From NCBI GenBank assembly GCA_001839685.1, contig MLAK01000167.1:68412-132411 (forward strand): a DNA stretch of 64,000 nt, in the 5' to 3' direction. The notes under the pieces were generated by a model. That model searched no databases. It was not told the DNA's origin and worked only from the letters and a program-made list of their open reading frames with translations. The position numbers were made by a program, and so were the translations under genes. Positions 1-10,119 of this stretch are shown here, in pieces (position 1 is the first letter of the stretch; every line of letters begins with the position of its first letter). This DNA is from Tritrichomonas foetus (Eukaryota > Parabasalia > Tritrichomonadida > Tritrichomonadidae).

Positions 1-2
1 AC

Positions 3-1199
3 GCAGTTTTTGTTTCTCTTGATTCTGCCGACCTTTCCAGTGTTATCGCCCACATCAACGCAACTTCGCCGATTATTTTCCTGGTTGGCAAAAATCCATT
101 GAACACGACAGAACTTGAAAACTTCCTTCTTTCAAGTAATCACAAAGCACCAATATACTTCGCATATGACACAGAATCAGTTCCAACCACATTCACGCAT
201 GTCAAAACAGCCGGATCTACTTCCAATTCCGCAATCAAAAAAACCAAACTCCAAAACGTTGTTGGAATTCTTAATTCAAGCCGATCATTCGACCACGAGA
301 AAATCGCAGTTATCACTGCTCCTCTTGATTCTTTCTCGACTGTTCCATCAGCCAAAATTGGCGCCAACAATAACGGTTTGTCACTTGCTGCTTTCCTTGA
401 AACAATGCATCTTGTTTCAAAGTTTCCACTTACAAATAACTGGGTCTTTGTTTTCGCTCTGACTGATGGACACTTCTGTCATTTTGAAGGATTAGAAAAA
501 GCCATCAATTCACTTTCACATGACCATGTAGCTAAGATCAAATTTGCGATTTCTCTTGAATCTGTTGCATCACCCAACATTCAAGGAATGTTCTCAATGA
601 AGCTCAAGCGTGGTTCAGCTTTTGCCAAGTTCATGGAATGCCTCATCGATGCATTCAAGACAGCTGGAATTGGCTTTAATTATGAAGTAAGTGAAGAGCC
701 AAGAACACAATCTGTATTTGCAAAACATAAAATCCAATCAGTTGCTTTATTAAGTGACAATATGGATGAAACATCACGTATTACTGACTTCGTGCCAGAT
801 GTTGAACGTGCAAATGCTGTTGCTTGGGCTGTTTCTGAAGCGCTTTTAAGAATGATGTATGATGCGGATAATACAGCAGTTATGGTTGACAGAAAAACAG
901 TCGAAACCTCTTATTGGGCTTCCATCGTCTCAAGCTTCACAAGAGTCCCACAGTTCAGAGATTCATCTGTCGCACACATAATGTCACAGTGGATGGAACG
1001 TTTCATGCCTGTCACAGTCGATGAATGGTCGACGACGAAATGTCCGTCACCATTTTCGGGTGCACAAGCATCCCTCATTCTCTACAATCCAACACCAGTG
1101 TCAGCAAGCATAGTCTTGTTTGTTGCTGCATTTGTGTATGGTGCTGTTGTTTTCGTAATTTTGGCGGGTGTTGATAATCTCAAGCGCCGCTTCTTCTAA
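3..1199 (+). CDS. Nicalin-like ER membrane protein, 3' part (5' end outside window)
   Basis: The frame is open from the first full codon at base 3, so the gene starts before the window; 398 residues are visible. From memory of the family, the order of conserved blocks fits nicalin (NCLN), a nicastrin/M28-aminopeptidase-like protein without protease activity that works in an ER translocon-associated complex. The blocks are a 'KIAVITAPLDSFSTVP' strand (nicalin has a VAHYDAFGVAP-like block), then 'GANNNGLS' (GADSNGSG-like), then 'FALTDGHFCHFEG' and 'FAISLESVA'. Near the C-terminus a hydrophobic stretch (ASIVLFVAAFVYGAVVFVIL, about bases 1105-1164) is one membrane segment followed by a short basic tail (KRRFF), the expected ER topology. 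The metal ligands of active M28 peptidases are not obvious, as in nicalin. Nicastrin is the main alternative. The 3' gene neighbour is unrelated. Confidence 0.75.
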   Translation, partial: AVFVSLDSADLSSVIAHINATSPIIFLVGKNPLNTTELENFLLSSNHKAPIYFAYDTESVPTTFTHVKTAGSTSNSAIKKTKLQNVVGILNSSRSFDHEKIAVITAPLDSFSTVPSAKIGANNNGLSLAAFLETMHLVSKFPLTNNWVFVFALTDGHFCHFEGLEKAINSLSHDHVAKIKFAISLESVASPNIQGMFSMKLKRGSAFAKFMECLIDAFKTAGIGFNYEVSEEPRTQSVFAKHKIQSVALLSDNMDETSRITDFVPDVERANAVAWAVSEALLRMMYDADNTAVMVDRKTVETSYWASIVSSFTRVPQFRDSSVAHIMSQWMERFMPVTVDEWSTTKCPSPFSGAQASLILYNPTPVSASIVLFVAAFVYGAVVFVILAGVDNLKRRFF

Positions 1200-1898
1200 A
1201 GACATAAAGAAATATGACTATTGCATTATTTGGTTTTGTTTCTTTTATTTTTTAGTTTTGATTTCATTTTAATTTAGATTTCATTTTTCCCTACTTGTGT
1301 TTTCAGAGACTTTTCAATATTTCAATCATTAGTAGATGAATAAAATCAAAAATCGTATTAATGCAATCAACATTTTAGATACAGAAAAAGTATCAAGAAG
1401 ATTCGCTTACAAGAAATGAAAAGAAAGAAACAAGAATCGATAAAGAAGTTACAGAAAAGTCATAATATATTTTATTAATAGTTCATTATCGTAATTTAAA
1501 CCAGTGAAACAATAAGTCTTTAAATCATTAGACAAATAACTCGGTCTGGAAAAAGATATTCAAATAAATACTGAATTTTTTATCAAAAGAAAGATCATAA
1601 ACATTATTTGTATGTTGTTAATGAGCCTATAGCTCCAACAAACATAGCGAATTTGCTGGTGATGACTTTATTTATTTTCGAACTTTTTGAAATTTGACGA
1701 TCAAATAATTCAGAATACTGATGTAATTTTTGTCGACATATCTCTAATTAGGATAAATATATTGTGAAATTAATTCAACAATCTATATTATAATCATAAA
1801 TATCAATAATCAATCCATTAGAAAACATAATTCTAAAATATTTAAATGATCACTGTTTTGAACTAAGGGAATCGGTTATTTGACCATAATTTGCGACT
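1200..1898. other. Intergenic, no gene seen
   Basis: AT-rich spacer between the nicalin-like and cyclin-like genes. I see no ORF of useful length, no RNA gene and no clear repeat. Confidence 0.6.
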
Positions 1899-2612
1899 AT
1901 GACCGAATCTCAATGGACCAACGATCATAGAAAATATACCTGGTTTATTATGGTTAGAATGCGTTTGGGCTTTCATGCAAATGTTAATCCAACCGTTGGT
2001 ACCGCATATGTAATTCTACAAAAATATTTTTCTGTTAAGCCCAATACTGAGTATAAGTTATACATTCTTATTATAACTGCTTACTTAATCACATTTAAAA
2101 ATGAAGATTTGAAAAGTGATATTAGAATATTATTTGAACAATTTTTGAATTGTTGTCGTGATTATCAAACATTGTGTAGTCCAGAAAAACTGGTTTCTAT
2201 ATTTGGTTGCAATTCAATAGAACCTCATCCAATATCATCTTTCGAAGAAAAATTAGTTAGTGAATGTGAACTGGAAATTTTGGAAGCACTTGATTATGAA
2301 CCACATGTAGAACTTGTCTATTCATATTGTGATGATCATTTTTTGAAATATTCACCAGCAATCGCACCACAAGTCATTGGTGAAATTGAAAAAGATTTTG
2401 GAGCATTCTTTTCTGCAGAAGAATACACATCACTTTCTCTCGAAAGTGTTGCAGCTGTCATCATGCATAAACATCTCTGCAATCGTGAAGCTCCTCAAGA
2501 AACGAAGGAATGGATAAAAAATGTACTCAAAAAAATTGGAAAAGAGGGCTGTTCTCAAATAGCATCTCTTTATAAAAGACAAACTGCTCTTTTAAGTTTA
2601 CAACATCAGTAA
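1899..2612 (+). CDS. Cyclin-box protein
   Basis: A 237-residue protein with a cyclin-like fold. Residues about 20-75 (NPTVGTAYVILQKYF, then YILIITAYLITFKNED) match the helix 1-3 pattern of a cyclin box. Residues about 120-140 (EKLVSECELEILEALDYEPHV) match the block where transcriptional cyclins (C, K, L, T) have an 'E..IL..LGF' motif. Cyclins activate a partner cyclin-dependent kinase, so this is probably a regulatory CDK subunit; which CDK cannot be told. It is short, about the size of one cyclin domain plus part of a second. The start is the ATG at 1899. Cyclin assignment is by pattern, subclass is inference. Confidence 0.6.
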   Translation: MTESQWTNDHRKYTWFIMVRMRLGFHANVNPTVGTAYVILQKYFSVKPNTEYKLYILIITAYLITFKNEDLKSDIRILFEQFLNCCRDYQTLCSPEKLVSIFGCNSIEPHPISSFEEKLVSECELEILEALDYEPHVELVYSYCDDHFLKYSPAIAPQVIGEIEKDFGAFFSAEEYTSLSLESVAAVIMHKHLCNREAPQETKEWIKNVLKKIGKEGCSQIASLYKRQTALLSLQHQ

Positions 2613-3007
2613 ATTATTGTATGACATTATTTGAAAATAAAACATGAATTCCTACATAGCATCAATATTTTTTGATTCTTTTTGAGGGCTTTCCAAGTTT
2701 CTAAAAATGATGATCATAAGATTCGCATGTATTGAAAAGCACTTTCTATCTATTCCAATCTCAAATACCTAATGTATGGATTACTTTGTATGAGTATGAA
2801 GCATATTCTCGAAATACAACTAATGATATTTCATTTCTCAACTTCTACCTAAAGAAAATCCCCAAAATTTGTTTTTTAACTTAATTTTATCATAATATTA
2901 ATAAACTCAAAATTTGAGTGTCACTTTGTCTATAGGATTTTGCTTTCACACCATCTGATTTTTGAGATGAAGAAAATTTTAAATATTTTAAACGGCCTCC
3001 ATGACGA
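2613..3007. other. Intergenic, no gene seen
   Basis: AT-rich spacer of about 400 bases. Nothing recognisable apart from presumed 3' and 5' flanks of the two neighbouring plus-strand genes. Confidence 0.5.
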
Positions 3008-5092
3008 ATGGAAGATGAAAAAAGGAAACTTTTAGTCGACAGTATCGCTGACCTTATTCATAATTACGCACAAGAATATTGGAGTTTACATGTCAATCGC
3101 GAAAATCAAACCCAGCTAAATTCAAAAAATGATATATCAGACGATGAAGACTTTGACGACAGTGATGAATGCTTCGCTTTTGAAGAATTGCAAAGTATTT
3201 ATAATCAATATAAACAGCATAATAACAAAATTATTAAAATGCTTCGAGAATTAAGAAGTGGAAAATATGACAATATTTTTAAAGGTGCTGATTCTTCAGT
3301 AATTAATAAAAGTATTCAACCAACTGAAAAAGCTAATAAAAAGCAAGTCACATTTATTCCAGATAATTATCCTTTAATTAAACAACCGGAAACGAAAAAA
3401 GATATGCTGTATATTCCTGATCCACAAACAACATTAAATTTCCCAACGGTTTCAAATCTACCAAATATTTTGAATAATCATTCACATCCAACTTCCAATG
3501 AAACCCAAAGCTTCACTTTTACACAAAATAAAAATAATACACAAAGTATCATTATCAACACGTCACAAGCTTCCAATATATCTTTGGAGCCAAAAATTAA
3601 TGAAGAAACAAGAAAAATCGAAAAACCAATCAGTAAATTGAATATCCAATGGAGCAAAAATAATCAGGAAAGACCTCCGGTTTCTATAAGAAATTCTATT
3701 GCTCATCATGACAATATCTCAAATAATTCAAATCTGAATTTAGGAAATGAATTACCTCAACTACAAGATTCTTTTTCAAGCTCGCAATTAATTAATAGAA
3801 AAACAGCGAATCAGAATATTGAAAAAAATGAACAACCTCTTTCACAACCAAAAAGACCACTCAAGTTCCTTGATCTTTATCCACCTGATACACTAAGGAC
3901 ATACTTACCACCACATCAAAATAATGAACAACAAAACAATGAACAACAAAACAATGAACAGCAAAACAATGAACAGCAAAATAATGAACAGCAAATTAAT
4001 GAACAGCAAAACAATGAACAGCAAAATAATGAACAGCAAAACAATGAACATCAAAATAATGAACAGCAAAATAATGAACAGCAAAACAATGAACATCAAA
4101 ATAATGAACATCAAAATAATGAACAGCAAAATAATGAACAGCAAAATAATGAACAACAAAATAATGAACATCAAAATAATGAACATCAAAATAGCGAGCA
4201 AGAAAATAATGAACATCAAAATAATGGACAACAAACAAGCTCAAACAATTCAGGAATAGAAAATCACTTTCCTCGATCAGTATTTAACAACAATGATAGT
4301 AATAATATTACTGATCAACAAAGTATGAATGCCAACCTTTCTCATTCAGAATTATCAAAAATTCATACAAGTCAAAGTAAAGAGCAAGAAGTGACAAATG
4401 GCACTGGTGGTTTTTTATCAAGCAGCTTCACTGATGATTACATTTCTTCATCTCAGCAAGTCTCACCTCTCATATTTCCACGTCAGACTGGCATGATAAG
4501 TCCACTCAAATCACCAAATATTTCACAAAGTCAAAACGCAAACTCAATACTTCGTTCAATTATTAATTCACCCTTATCAAATTCACCTTTTCTCTCACCG
4601 ATAATAACTACACCCCTCAAGCCACCTTTACAATTCCAGCTTCCTCAATTAAGTGATGAACATCCTCGATATCTATCTTCAACCACAACAGAATCAGAAT
4701 CATCGCATTCCCAAATCACTAATGATCATTCAACGTCACAAAAAGTTAGACTAGAATCTTCTCAAGTCAATGATTTTGAAAAAGTTCTGAATGAAAAGAA
4801 ATTGAATGAAAAAGATGAATCAAGCTCTGATCTTGACGAAACATTACTATCGCAACAGCTTCCACCATCAGGTTTTGTGTTTGATAATTATGATAGTGTT
4901 TCTAATCATAACCGAAATGTAACTATTGAAAATAATCAAACATTTAATAATTCGAAATATTCGAACTATGATAATCATAATAATAATTATAATAATAATA
5001 ATAATATATCTGATGATACTGGTCAAATTTATTATACCGTATTTGATCCAATCACACGCCTTCCAATCACCAAAAAGAAAAATATAAAATAA
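3008..5092 (+). CDS. Asn/Gln-rich low-complexity protein with pentapeptide tandem repeat
   Basis: A 694-residue protein that I do not recognise. The first 90 residues are the most complex part: a helical segment, then an acidic patch (DISDDEDFDDSDECFAF) and another helix. The rest is Asn/Gln/Ser-rich. Residues about 305-409 are 21 copies of a pentapeptide NNEQQ/NNEHQ, encoded by a 15-bp DNA repeat. The C-terminal third carries several S/T-P-rich stretches (for example SPLKSP and SPLSNSPFLSPI) that could be proline-directed phosphorylation sites. There is no signal peptide or membrane segment. Such Q/N-rich composition resembles prion-like or scaffold regions of transcription and RNA-binding proteins, but no domain shows this. 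The ATG at 3008 is the first in frame. Confidence 0.6.
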   Translation: MEDEKRKLLVDSIADLIHNYAQEYWSLHVNRENQTQLNSKNDISDDEDFDDSDECFAFEELQSIYNQYKQHNNKIIKMLRELRSGKYDNIFKGADSSVINKSIQPTEKANKKQVTFIPDNYPLIKQPETKKDMLYIPDPQTTLNFPTVSNLPNILNNHSHPTSNETQSFTFTQNKNNTQSIIINTSQASNISLEPKINEETRKIEKPISKLNIQWSKNNQERPPVSIRNSIAHHDNISNNSNLNLGNELPQLQDSFSSSQLINRKTANQNIEKNEQPLSQPKRPLKFLDLYPPDTLRTYLPPHQNNEQQNNEQQNNEQQNNEQQNNEQQINEQQNNEQQNNEQQNNEHQNNEQQNNEQQNNEHQNNEHQNNEQQNNEQQNNEQQNNEHQNNEHQNSEQENNEHQNNGQQTSSNNSGIENHFPRSVFNNNDSNNITDQQSMNANLSHSELSKIHTSQSKEQEVTNGTGGFLSSSFTDDYISSSQQVSPLIFPRQTGMISPLKSPNISQSQNANSILRSIINSPLSNSPFLSPIITTPLKPPLQFQLPQLSDEHPRYLSSTTTESESSHSQITNDHSTSQKVRLESSQVNDFEKVLNEKKLNEKDESSSDLDETLLSQQLPPSGFVFDNYDSVSNHNRNVTIENNQTFNNSKYSNYDNHNNNYNNNNNISDDTGQIYYTVFDPITRLPITKKKNIK
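3920..4234 (+). repeat. 15-bp coding tandem repeat (NNEQQ), about 21 copies
   Basis: A 15-bp unit close to AATAATGAACAGCAA is repeated about 21 times in frame within the Asn/Gln-rich gene. Variants are mostly CAG to CAT (Q to H) and AAT to AAC. Because the unit is a multiple of three, copy-number change keeps the frame. The repeat also leaves other frames and the opposite strand open, giving shadow ORFs. Confidence 0.95.
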
Positions 5093-5721
5093 TAATATAG
5101 AATTAATATTTAGATTAAATCTTGCCTGAATCAAGAAGGTGGTTTGAAGAGGATGAAATCTAAAGAGATATTATATTTACGGAATTTATGAAAGCAATAT
5201 TTTTTTTTGATATTGCCATTGTTATAGTTTTCAAAATTATAAATAGCCTTGAATTATCTTTATACGCCACCCTATCAATAATGTGCTTATTTTTGGAGAT
5301 AATCTTTATAACCGGCCTGTGAAATGTAAAATGAACTTTCATGGGTAATATATTTGAAAGGCTTAAGTTACAAAAGCATTCAAAATTTCTAATGTGAATC
5401 CAGTATTTGAAAGGAGTATATTTTTCAAAGGTATTGTAAATCAATAAAATATTCCTTTCATTTTTTGGTTTTCAATTAATTTCAATATAAACACAAAAAT
5501 TGATTGTATTCGATTTATTTTTCGAAAAATCATTATTTTCATTTGAAAGATTTATTTCAATATTTTCAATGAATTCACATATCGCGATAATTATTGATAA
5601 CAGAGGACAAAAATATCAATAGAAAACAAATGAGATTATTACTATGAGTTTACTTTGTAACTTTACAATTAGTATAGACAACTTTTAATTATTATCTCCT
5701 CTACTTTTTGTCATAGTATTT
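5093..5721. other. Intergenic between convergent genes, no gene seen
   Basis: Spacer between the 3' ends of the Asn/Gln-rich gene (plus) and the Myb gene (minus). A 94-codon minus-strand ORF here has random composition and no start context, so I leave it out. Confidence 0.5.
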
Positions 5722-6657
5722 TTATTGAGCTGTTTCATTATGTACGCAATCAAACATATCATCAACTTGGAAGTCGTCAAACATCCTCATTAAATCATCA
5801 TCGATATTCTGCATTTCACCATTTGGTCCTTTGACTATTGCATGAACGCCATTCTGCTTTAACTGTAAGGCATGCAATGTTTGTTGCTGAAGAAGAAGTG
5901 GGTCTATCTGTATTAGGTGTTGTTGGTTGTAGGATTGCGGCTGTACAATGATATGTTGTGTTGGAGCAATTTGAATGACTTGATTTTGATTTTGATTAAG
6001 TAATGGTTGTTGGAGTGAGATTTGGGGCAATTGGGTAATTGGCTCGAGATTAGCAATCTGTTGATGTTGTTGAGAATTGAGTGTGACTTGATTGGGTTGA
6101 TTGACAACATTTATCATCAATGATTCGTTATGATTTTTATTATTAAGAGGCAGGTTATTCCAACTCGGATATTGAACTGGAATGTTGTACGCAATATTGT
6201 TTGGGTTATTTTTCATGCCAGCATTATCTTTATCTCCAGAGGCCCCACGTATGGTCGTATTGTCATATTTATTTTTGTGACTTCCTGCTTTATATCTGGA
6301 TTTGCTTTTTTCCTGCTTCTTTTTCAATCTCCTTTCAATCAAGTAGTATCGGTTTTTAAGCTCAATTTCTGATCTTCCGCCAAGGAGAGGGCATAAAGCT
6401 TTCCATCTTTTCCCATGAATGAACACATTTTCAACAAGGATTTGTTCATCTAAGGCAGTCCATTGCCTTTTGGAAATATCAGGGGAAAGGTAGTTTGTCC
6501 ATCTGTCTTTACATTGTTTGGCATCTCTGTTTTTAACTTTTTTAGCAATCACTTTCCAGTTAAGATCACCAATTTCGTACACAGCCTTTTTCAGGGCATC
6601 ATCTTCTTCTCTTGTAAAGTGTTTGCGAGTAATTTTTTTGTTAGATACCTGAGTCAT
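5722..6657 (-). CDS. Two-repeat Myb (R2R3-type) DNA-binding protein
   Basis: A 311-residue protein with two adjacent Myb/SANT repeats at its N-terminus. Repeat 1 is about residues 12-60 (FTREEDDALKKAVYEIG, then W-K-V-I-A, then QCKDRWTNYL). Repeat 2 is about residues 63-112 (RQWTALDEQILVENVFIHG, then RWKALCPLLGGRSEIELKNRYY). The regularly spaced aromatic residues of the three-helix fold are visible. A basic stretch follows (ERRLKKKQEKSKSRYK), then a Gln/Asn-rich tail typical of an activation region. Proteins of this design are common transcription regulators in trichomonads, including factors that bind promoter elements of adhesin genes. The target here is unknown. The ATG is at 6657, with a TCACT initiator-like motif about 17 bases upstream. 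Confidence 0.9.
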   Translation of the reverse strand: MTQVSNKKITRKHFTREEDDALKKAVYEIGDLNWKVIAKKVKNRDAKQCKDRWTNYLSPDISKRQWTALDEQILVENVFIHGKRWKALCPLLGGRSEIELKNRYYLIERRLKKKQEKSKSRYKAGSHKNKYDNTTIRGASGDKDNAGMKNNPNNIAYNIPVQYPSWNNLPLNNKNHNESLMINVVNQPNQVTLNSQQHQQIANLEPITQLPQISLQQPLLNQNQNQVIQIAPTQHIIVQPQSYNQQHLIQIDPLLLQQQTLHALQLKQNGVHAIVKGPNGEMQNIDDDLMRMFDDFQVDDMFDCVHNETAQ

Positions 6658-6671
6658 CTAAGCCAATTCGA

Positions 6672-6676
6672 AGTGA
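6672..6676 (-). promoter_or_regulatory. Initiator-like motif of the Myb gene
   Basis: On the minus strand this reads TCACT, fitting the trichomonad initiator TCA(+1)Y(T/A). The presumed start A lies about 17 bases before the ATG, the usual short leader. A five-base match is weak alone; position is the main support. Confidence 0.4.
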
Positions 6677-6785
6677 GAAATAAACCTAATTTGAAAGAAT
6701 TTAATATTCAAAGAATTCAAATTTCATATAAATGAGTCTTTTAAAAATATAGATTCATCATTTGAAAGAATTGGAATAAAAATGT

Positions 6786-6787
<2 letters not shown>

Positions 6788-6827
<40 letters not shown>
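6788..6827. repeat. Poly(A) tract of 40 bases
   Basis: An uninterrupted run of 40 A (plus strand), so poly(T) upstream of the minus-strand Myb gene. It sits at the edge of the long gene-poor region. It could be a retroposed tail, a nucleosome-free promoter tract or simple slippage. Confidence 0.95.
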
Positions 6828-6829
<2 letters not shown>

Positions 6830-9800
6830 ATTAAATAAAAAAACTCAAACAAAAAAAGAGGTGAGTGATATATGTTAGATATTAATGATTCCAAATTATT
6901 TTCATCTATATGATTGATAGATCGAGGAAATATGTTCAGAATTATGGAATATTTGAGAGAATAGGAATTGAAGCCTAATCTCCGTTTTGAATGAATGGAA
7001 AAAATTGAAACAATAATTCGTCAACATGAATAATGTTTTAGATGTAAAAATATATTTATATCACAACATGTACAAGTTTCTTACAGGGAAGAAAAACTTT
7101 CTCAAAACTGTTATTGAATTGAAAAAGTATAATATTTTCGAATATGAAATAAATATGATCAAAACTACAATAAATGGTTATCAAAAATTATATGAAAAAC
7201 ATTGAAATAGTTATTTTTAAAAGTTCAATTCTGTTGTAAACTGATAACGGGAAAAAATTGAAAGAATGAATTTTCTTATTTTCATGAGACCATTAATAAG
7301 GCATTAATGAGAAGATGAGTAAATTTGAACATTTGAAAAGGTGATTTTCATTATTCAATTTGGGTGAGAAATAAATATTTTACTATCAATTATTATCCCC
7401 ATTCAATTATTAAGAACGAAATAAAATTTATAAAAAATGGTTTTCTGCACTTAAAACTGAATGATATCAATATTTAATTAAGAATTTGGATATTTTCTGA
7501 CGATTCAATGCTAAATTAATCAGTAAGAAACGGTAGTTAATAGCACTAATTGTACAATATATAAATTTCATTCGAGTGTTATGTCAAAAAGATCTTTTTG
7601 AAAGAAACTAAATTTTGATTCTCATATTCAAAAGGTATTTTTATTGAATCATCAAAAATCCAAAGTATTGAAAAATGGGAATGCAGTTTGAAATATTTAA
7701 TCAGATCACGAAAATGAATGATAAATCGTGAATTCTTTTCAAATATAAAATGAGATTATCCGACTTTGTGTTTTATTATCTTACAAGTAAACTTAATATT
7801 CTAATTTTAAACTCTTCTCTATATTGGTGAAATGGTTCTAATATTATGAAAAACTTACCCGAACATTTGTCCATTCGAAAATTTTCCGATATTATTTGAT
7901 ATATAATAGTTCTATGGTACCTCACCAAATATGCGGATAGAATAAAAAGATCTAAATTTACAAAAATATGATTTGAATGAAGTTTTGTATTGATTTTTTA
8001 TAGTTTAGTTATTCAAAATTTTTGGAAAAGTCGTGCTTTGATTTCAAAGTTTGAAAGTTACAGAAATATTTTGATGGCTCGTTTGGTCGCTCTGAATTTG
8101 AGTTCTCGATTGGTCATCGATAATGAGTAACTCAGTTTACACATAGATTCATTATAGAATTTAAAACAGTCATTACTTATAATATTAACATAAGAAAAAT
8201 GATCCATTATTAATTTCAAATGAGAAAAAAAAGACAATCACCGAAAATTTTGAGAACATTGATATGAATAGCATATCTAAAATAATTTGTAGATTTCATT
8301 CGATTTCTGTTCTGATTTTTTCGAAATTATGATCCAATAGCAAAATTTGGGAAAAGCCGAAAATGGTATTTTTTTATCGCACTATAATAATGTATGTTTT
8401 TAACATATAAATCTACACGTCAATAAATTCCGTTAGCGAACCAATTTAATTTTTTCAATCTATATTCAAGATCAATATAATTTTCAATATAATTATATTG
8501 AAATCCTAAATTTTGTAACAAAATCTCCATCAGTTTTTTTGTCATCCGAAAATCCTATTCAATACACACACGATACAATAAAAGAACCTTTGTCATTATC
8601 CGCCATACTTTGGTCATATATACTACAGGGCAGTTTGAGCTAAATTTAAAATTTAAATTCATTTTAGAAACATTCCAAAGACATTTAAGTCACCTGTTAT
8701 GTTTTACGAAATTGATCAATCGCGAACTAAATAGAGATTATCCACTTGAAGAAGAAATTTAAAATGCATCTATCGCTAAATTTGGGTGAATTGATACCAA
8801 CATCGATAAAAGATTTTTAATTTAGCAACACACTCGGATAAGGAGAGTAATGATATTTGTAGCGATTTCATTTTCTGGAGCTAGTTTGAATCACTTTTAT
8901 TAAAGAAATAATGAATCACACTGTTCTTATATCTAATATTCTTACTTTTATGATTTCTTAAACTAATTATAGTAATCATTATAGTCTTCTGTTCATTATT
9001 TTCTTGAAAAAAGCCGAAAATATTTGCTCCATTTTTAATCAGGCTTGTTGTATAAAAAAGGAGTTCATTGTAAAATCTGGAGTATTCAATATCCGAAAAA
9101 TAATACATATAATTATTGTTTAGAAATTGATTTCATTCAGAAAAATTGTTGAAAAATTTCATCCTCGAAAAATAAATTTTGAATGGATTTCCAAATCCAT
9201 TGAAGAAATAAAAATATCGAAAATAAAACTGATCGCTCTATCCAATAAAGATCATTTCTTCGATTAAAACAACAGTTATGTCATGATTTCACATATTTAT
9301 ATTATTAGTTCCTTTACGTTGTAATTCCATTTAGAAAGAATATTGAAAAATCTCAACGAAATACCATTATTTCTTCTTCATTATAATTAAAACTATATGC
9401 TTATGATAAACATTGACATTAGAGCTGTGAACGAAAAAAAATATTGCCCAAAAAATCCTATTTTGGAATTACTTGTCAAAAATAGATATAATTGAACGAA
9501 TACTCATCTTCAACAATGATGTTTCACAGTTCAAATTTTCAAGTTTAATGAAAAACTGCTCATGGTTTTATTTTCTGCATTCATTGAAAAAAGGAAATGA
9601 ACAGGTTTAATTTGATGTTTTGTCATTTCCAAAAACTTGTCTAACCTAAAAATAAGAAAAAAAAAGTCAATTTGCGGTTGTCGTTCTTATTGAATATATT
9701 TCACAAAAAATAAGCACTTGCTCTGAATATTAATCATGAATAATACTTAGAATATTGTTTTTTGTATGAGTTATTCATTTACTTCTTAGTTTGGAGGTAA

Positions 9801-10119
9801 TTATTTACGAATTCACATCTTGCATTTATAGATTGCGAAACATTTGTTCTATTTATGAGTGTTTATAGTTGTCAATTATTGACTCAATAATGGAGTTATT
9901 AATGAACGACTCATCATTTTATCAACTCAATGAGAAAACTTTACGAATGCGTTGTTTGGGATATTTCATATCACATATCTGTTTTGAATTGACATGTCCG
10001 ATAAACCATTGAAAATGAATGTATGATTCCATTATTGAATTTTGACGAAACAGAGTAAAACTTTTTCACAGCTAATCGTAAAAGGTTACAAATTGACCTC
10101 TAACCTTGAAGGTGAATCA
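6828..10119. other. Gene-poor AT-rich region of about 3.3 kb
   Basis: The longest stretch in the window without a gene. All six frames are broken by frequent stops; the only ORF above 60 codons (minus strand, 8881-9108) has AT-driven composition (Ile, Phe, Asn, Tyr, Lys) and no domain. I see no inverted-repeat ends, tandem array or RNA gene. Confidence 0.6.

Noticed and set aside
3905..4259. Several ORFs overlapping the 15-bp repeat in other frames and on the minus strand
   Set aside because: The 15-bp unit has no stop in those frames, so they are open by default; the proteins are monotonous (MNNK, FIILL) and lie within a real gene.
8881..9108. 75-codon minus-strand ORF in the gene-poor region
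   Set aside because: Composition is what AT-rich DNA gives (Ile, Phe, Asn, Tyr); no domain, no neighbour and no start signal.
10042..10119. TTG start extending the importin-like ORF by 26 codons
   Set aside because: Nuclear genes here use ATG; the ATG at 10120 gives the usual family length and N-terminus.
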